From: W11650 sp963550755
GTDB lineage: Bacteria > Bacillota > Clostridia > Lachnospirales > Vallitaleaceae
Direction: 5' to 3'
Assembly: GCA_963550755.1 (NCBI GenBank)
Contig: CAUVDV010000001.1
Span: 1 to 64,000, forward strand
Length of the DNA: 64,000 nt
Shown here: positions 62,819-64,000 of the stretch, in pieces
How positions within the stretch are numbered: the stretch's first letter is position 1
How the letters are laid out: each line of letters opens with the position of its first letter
The notes under the pieces: generated by a model
The model's input: the letters and a program-made list of their open reading frames with translations, nothing else
What the model was told of the DNA's origin: nothing
Database searches by the model: none
Program-made: the position numbers and the translations under genes

Positions 62819-63006
62819 ATTATACCATAAACACCGCGTGAGTGCGAGAAAATCCTTACGGATTTTCTCTCCGCATCACCGCTCATATAACCTGTTCGGC
62901 AAAAGCGCTTGTGCACGCAGCCGTGCCCGCGCTTTTCCCTCCAGCTTGCACTCACGCTTTTAGTGCGCAGCATTATACCATAAACACCGCGTGAGTGCGA
63001 GAAAAT
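62819..63006. repeat. MITE-like palindromic intergenic element, locus 2
   Basis: A 35-bp segment (62819-62853, starting ATTATACCATAAACACCGCG) recurs exactly at 62972-63006. Between them lie the hairpin GAGAAAATCC-TTAC-GGATTTTCTC (62846-62869), a unit related to 36842-36926, and GCACTCACGC (62949-62958), which is inverted relative to GCGTGAGTGC (62837-62846). On the minus strand both 35-mers carry TGGTATAAT. Confidence 0.85.
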
Positions 63007-63097
63007 GGGAAAAATTTTATCCGAATATCAAGACGCGGAACAAATCAAAAGATTAAATGGTTCAGAAAAAGATTATTTGGTTTGCCAAAAAAGCTAA
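63005..63097 (+). other. Unassigned 30-codon open frame after the element
   Basis: An ATG at 63005, overlapping the end of the repeat, opens a 30-residue frame (MGKILSEYQDAEQIKRL and on) ending at TAA 63097. Composition looks protein-like but no ribosome binding site precedes it. It may be the fragment of a larger gene interrupted by the element. I do not recognise it. Confidence 0.3.
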
Positions 63098-63196
63098 AAC
63101 AAAAGTGGTTTCGGCGGAAGAATAATGTAAAAGCCGCCATGAATTTTTTCAAAAAAGTGACGAAAAGCTATTAATCACCCAAAAATACAGCTATAA

Positions 63197-63248
63197 AAAA
63201 ACGGCATAGAAGGCGGAAAGTAAGATCCCCGCTCTCTAGGCCGTTTTT
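63197..63248 (-). terminator. Terminator of the DegV gene
   Basis: AAAAACGGC (63197-63205) pairs with GCCGTTTTT (63240-63248) across a 34-nt loop. On the minus strand a T-tract follows. It starts directly after the DegV stop. Confidence 0.7.
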
Positions 63249-63249
63249 A

Positions 63250-64000
63250 TTATGTGCGATAAATCAGCGCCACCATATTGGGGCCGGTATTAATGGAAAT
63301 AATGCAGCCGACCGGATATTCCAGCGTCGGTGGCTGATCAAGCAGTTCTGTGCAAAGTTCCCGCAGCTGGCTCCGCTGTTCCTGATTATTACCGTAAACC
63401 AGCATATAGGGGCTCCCGGGGCGCCGTTCTTTTCGGCAAAGCTCGACCAATTCCCGAACGGCCTTTTTTTCGCCGCGCGCCTTGGCTACAATCTTAGACT
63501 CCCCCTTTTCAAAGGTAATCATCGGCTTTAAGCCGATCGCATCGCCGACAAAAGCCGCCGCGGCCGATACCCGGCCGGACTTTTTAACAAACTTTAAGCT
63601 GAGCGGCACCAGCATTGGCCGAGCGTGACTGATCCAGTCCTTGATATGCTCGATGATGTCCGCCGCTTCTTCGCCTCGCGCCGCCATCCGCGCCGCTTCA
63701 ACCGCTGCCCAGCCATATGCCATGCTGTAAGTTTGGGAATCAATCAAATGAATGCGAAATTGTTCGGCCGCTTCCTTATGCTCCTCCAAAAACAAATCCC
63801 GGGCCAAGACCCCCGCCTGATAAGTGCCGGATCCCTTGGAATTAAGGATTACATGAATGATGTCGGTATAACCTTCCCGCCATGTCTTTTCAAACAGTTC
63901 CTGATAAAGCGTCACCGATACCTGAGACGAAACCGGCGTTTTATCCTCAGTCTCCAAAACACGGTAAAACTCCTCCGGCGTAATGTCCACTCCGTCCCGA
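63250..64000 (-). CDS. DegV-family fatty-acid-binding protein, 5' end outside window
   Basis: The frame stays open to the window edge, so the start lies beyond 64000. The visible 250 residues include RDGVDITPEEFY at the edge, TPVSSQVSV, ILNSKGSGTYQAG, HLIDSQTYSMAYGWAAVEAARMA and GRVSAAAAFVGDAIGLKPMI. These are DegV motifs; the family binds fatty acids, and related FakB proteins feed fatty-acid kinase. About 35-40 N-terminal residues are missing compared with the usual 280. Confidence 0.92.
   Translation of the reverse strand, partial: RDGVDITPEEFYRVLETEDKTPVSSQVSVTLYQELFEKTWREGYTDIIHVILNSKGSGTYQAGVLARDLFLEEHKEAAEQFRIHLIDSQTYSMAYGWAAVEAARMAARGEEAADIIEHIKDWISHARPMLVPLSLKFVKKSGRVSAAAAFVGDAIGLKPMITFEKGESKIVAKARGEKKAVRELVELCRKERRPGSPYMLVYGNNQEQRSQLRELCTELLDQPPTLEYPVGCIISINTGPNMVALIYRT

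Overview
The window looks like the chromosome of a low-to-moderate GC, endospore-forming-lineage Bacillota, most likely a clostridial anaerobe. Supporting points are the cysE-cysS-mini-RNase III-rlmB-sigH gene order, a SpoVB-type flippase, S-layer-homology (SLH) proteins, a mannose-family PTS with a PRD regulator, strong AGGAGG-type ribosome binding sites and TTGACA/TATAAT promoters. No rRNA, tRNA or CRISPR array was found. I did not identify the species.

Layout. 1-2030 is a small accessory patch: a 54-aa cysteine-rich zinc-knuckle gene and a RelB/YoeB toxin-antitoxin unit have been duplicated in tandem and are partly decayed. 2047-5247 holds pyrG and a secreted S41 protease, followed by a degraded ATPase remnant. 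6019-7230 is an MFS exporter. 7304-11824 encodes two SLH cell-wall proteins. 12008-13351 holds a DUF1934 protein and a HAD phosphatase. 13520-19081 is an operon with a SIS-domain sugar-phosphate enzyme, mannose-family PTS IIA/IIB/IIC/IID and a PRD activator, preceded by a large palindrome. 19580-23252 holds a Fur-family regulator, a cysteine hydrolase, metY and a beta-hydroxyacid dehydrogenase. 23291-29622 is the sigH/rlmB/flippase/mrnC/cysS/cysE block. 29772-31284 is a zinc-ribbon TPR protein plus a 51-aa protein. 31836-33578 is an HtrA protease behind three exact TTTTCACA boxes. 33947-36694 holds malic enzyme and fumarase.

The most interesting region is 37061-54757, a 17-gene minus-strand operon. 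It is divergent from a DeoR-family regulator (55430-56194) and closed by a perfect 14-bp terminator. It encodes a BMP-type nucleoside-like ABC importer, two PfkB-fold kinases that both have Asn instead of the usual catalytic Asp, five divergent paralogous SIS proteins, a tandem fusion of two YjbQ/UPF0047 domains, a third YjbQ-like protein that has lost all three histidines, a BtpA/SgcQ-type TIM-barrel protein, a DMT-like permease, a small membrane protein and an MFS carrier. I know of no described pathway with this composition. It is best read as an uncharacterised uptake and catabolic system for a nucleoside-like or amine-linked sugar compound.

56344-64000 carries a ferredoxin-domain aldo-keto reductase, a zinc-dependent phospholipase C-like protein, a large FtsX-type ABC exporter with its ATPase, and a DegV gene cut by the window end. 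Two repeat families sit in the intergenic DNA: a MITE-like palindromic element carrying a TGGTATAAT promoter motif (36709-36940 and 62819-63006), and a degenerate 30-bp tandem repeat (33729-33909, related copies near 58265-58350).
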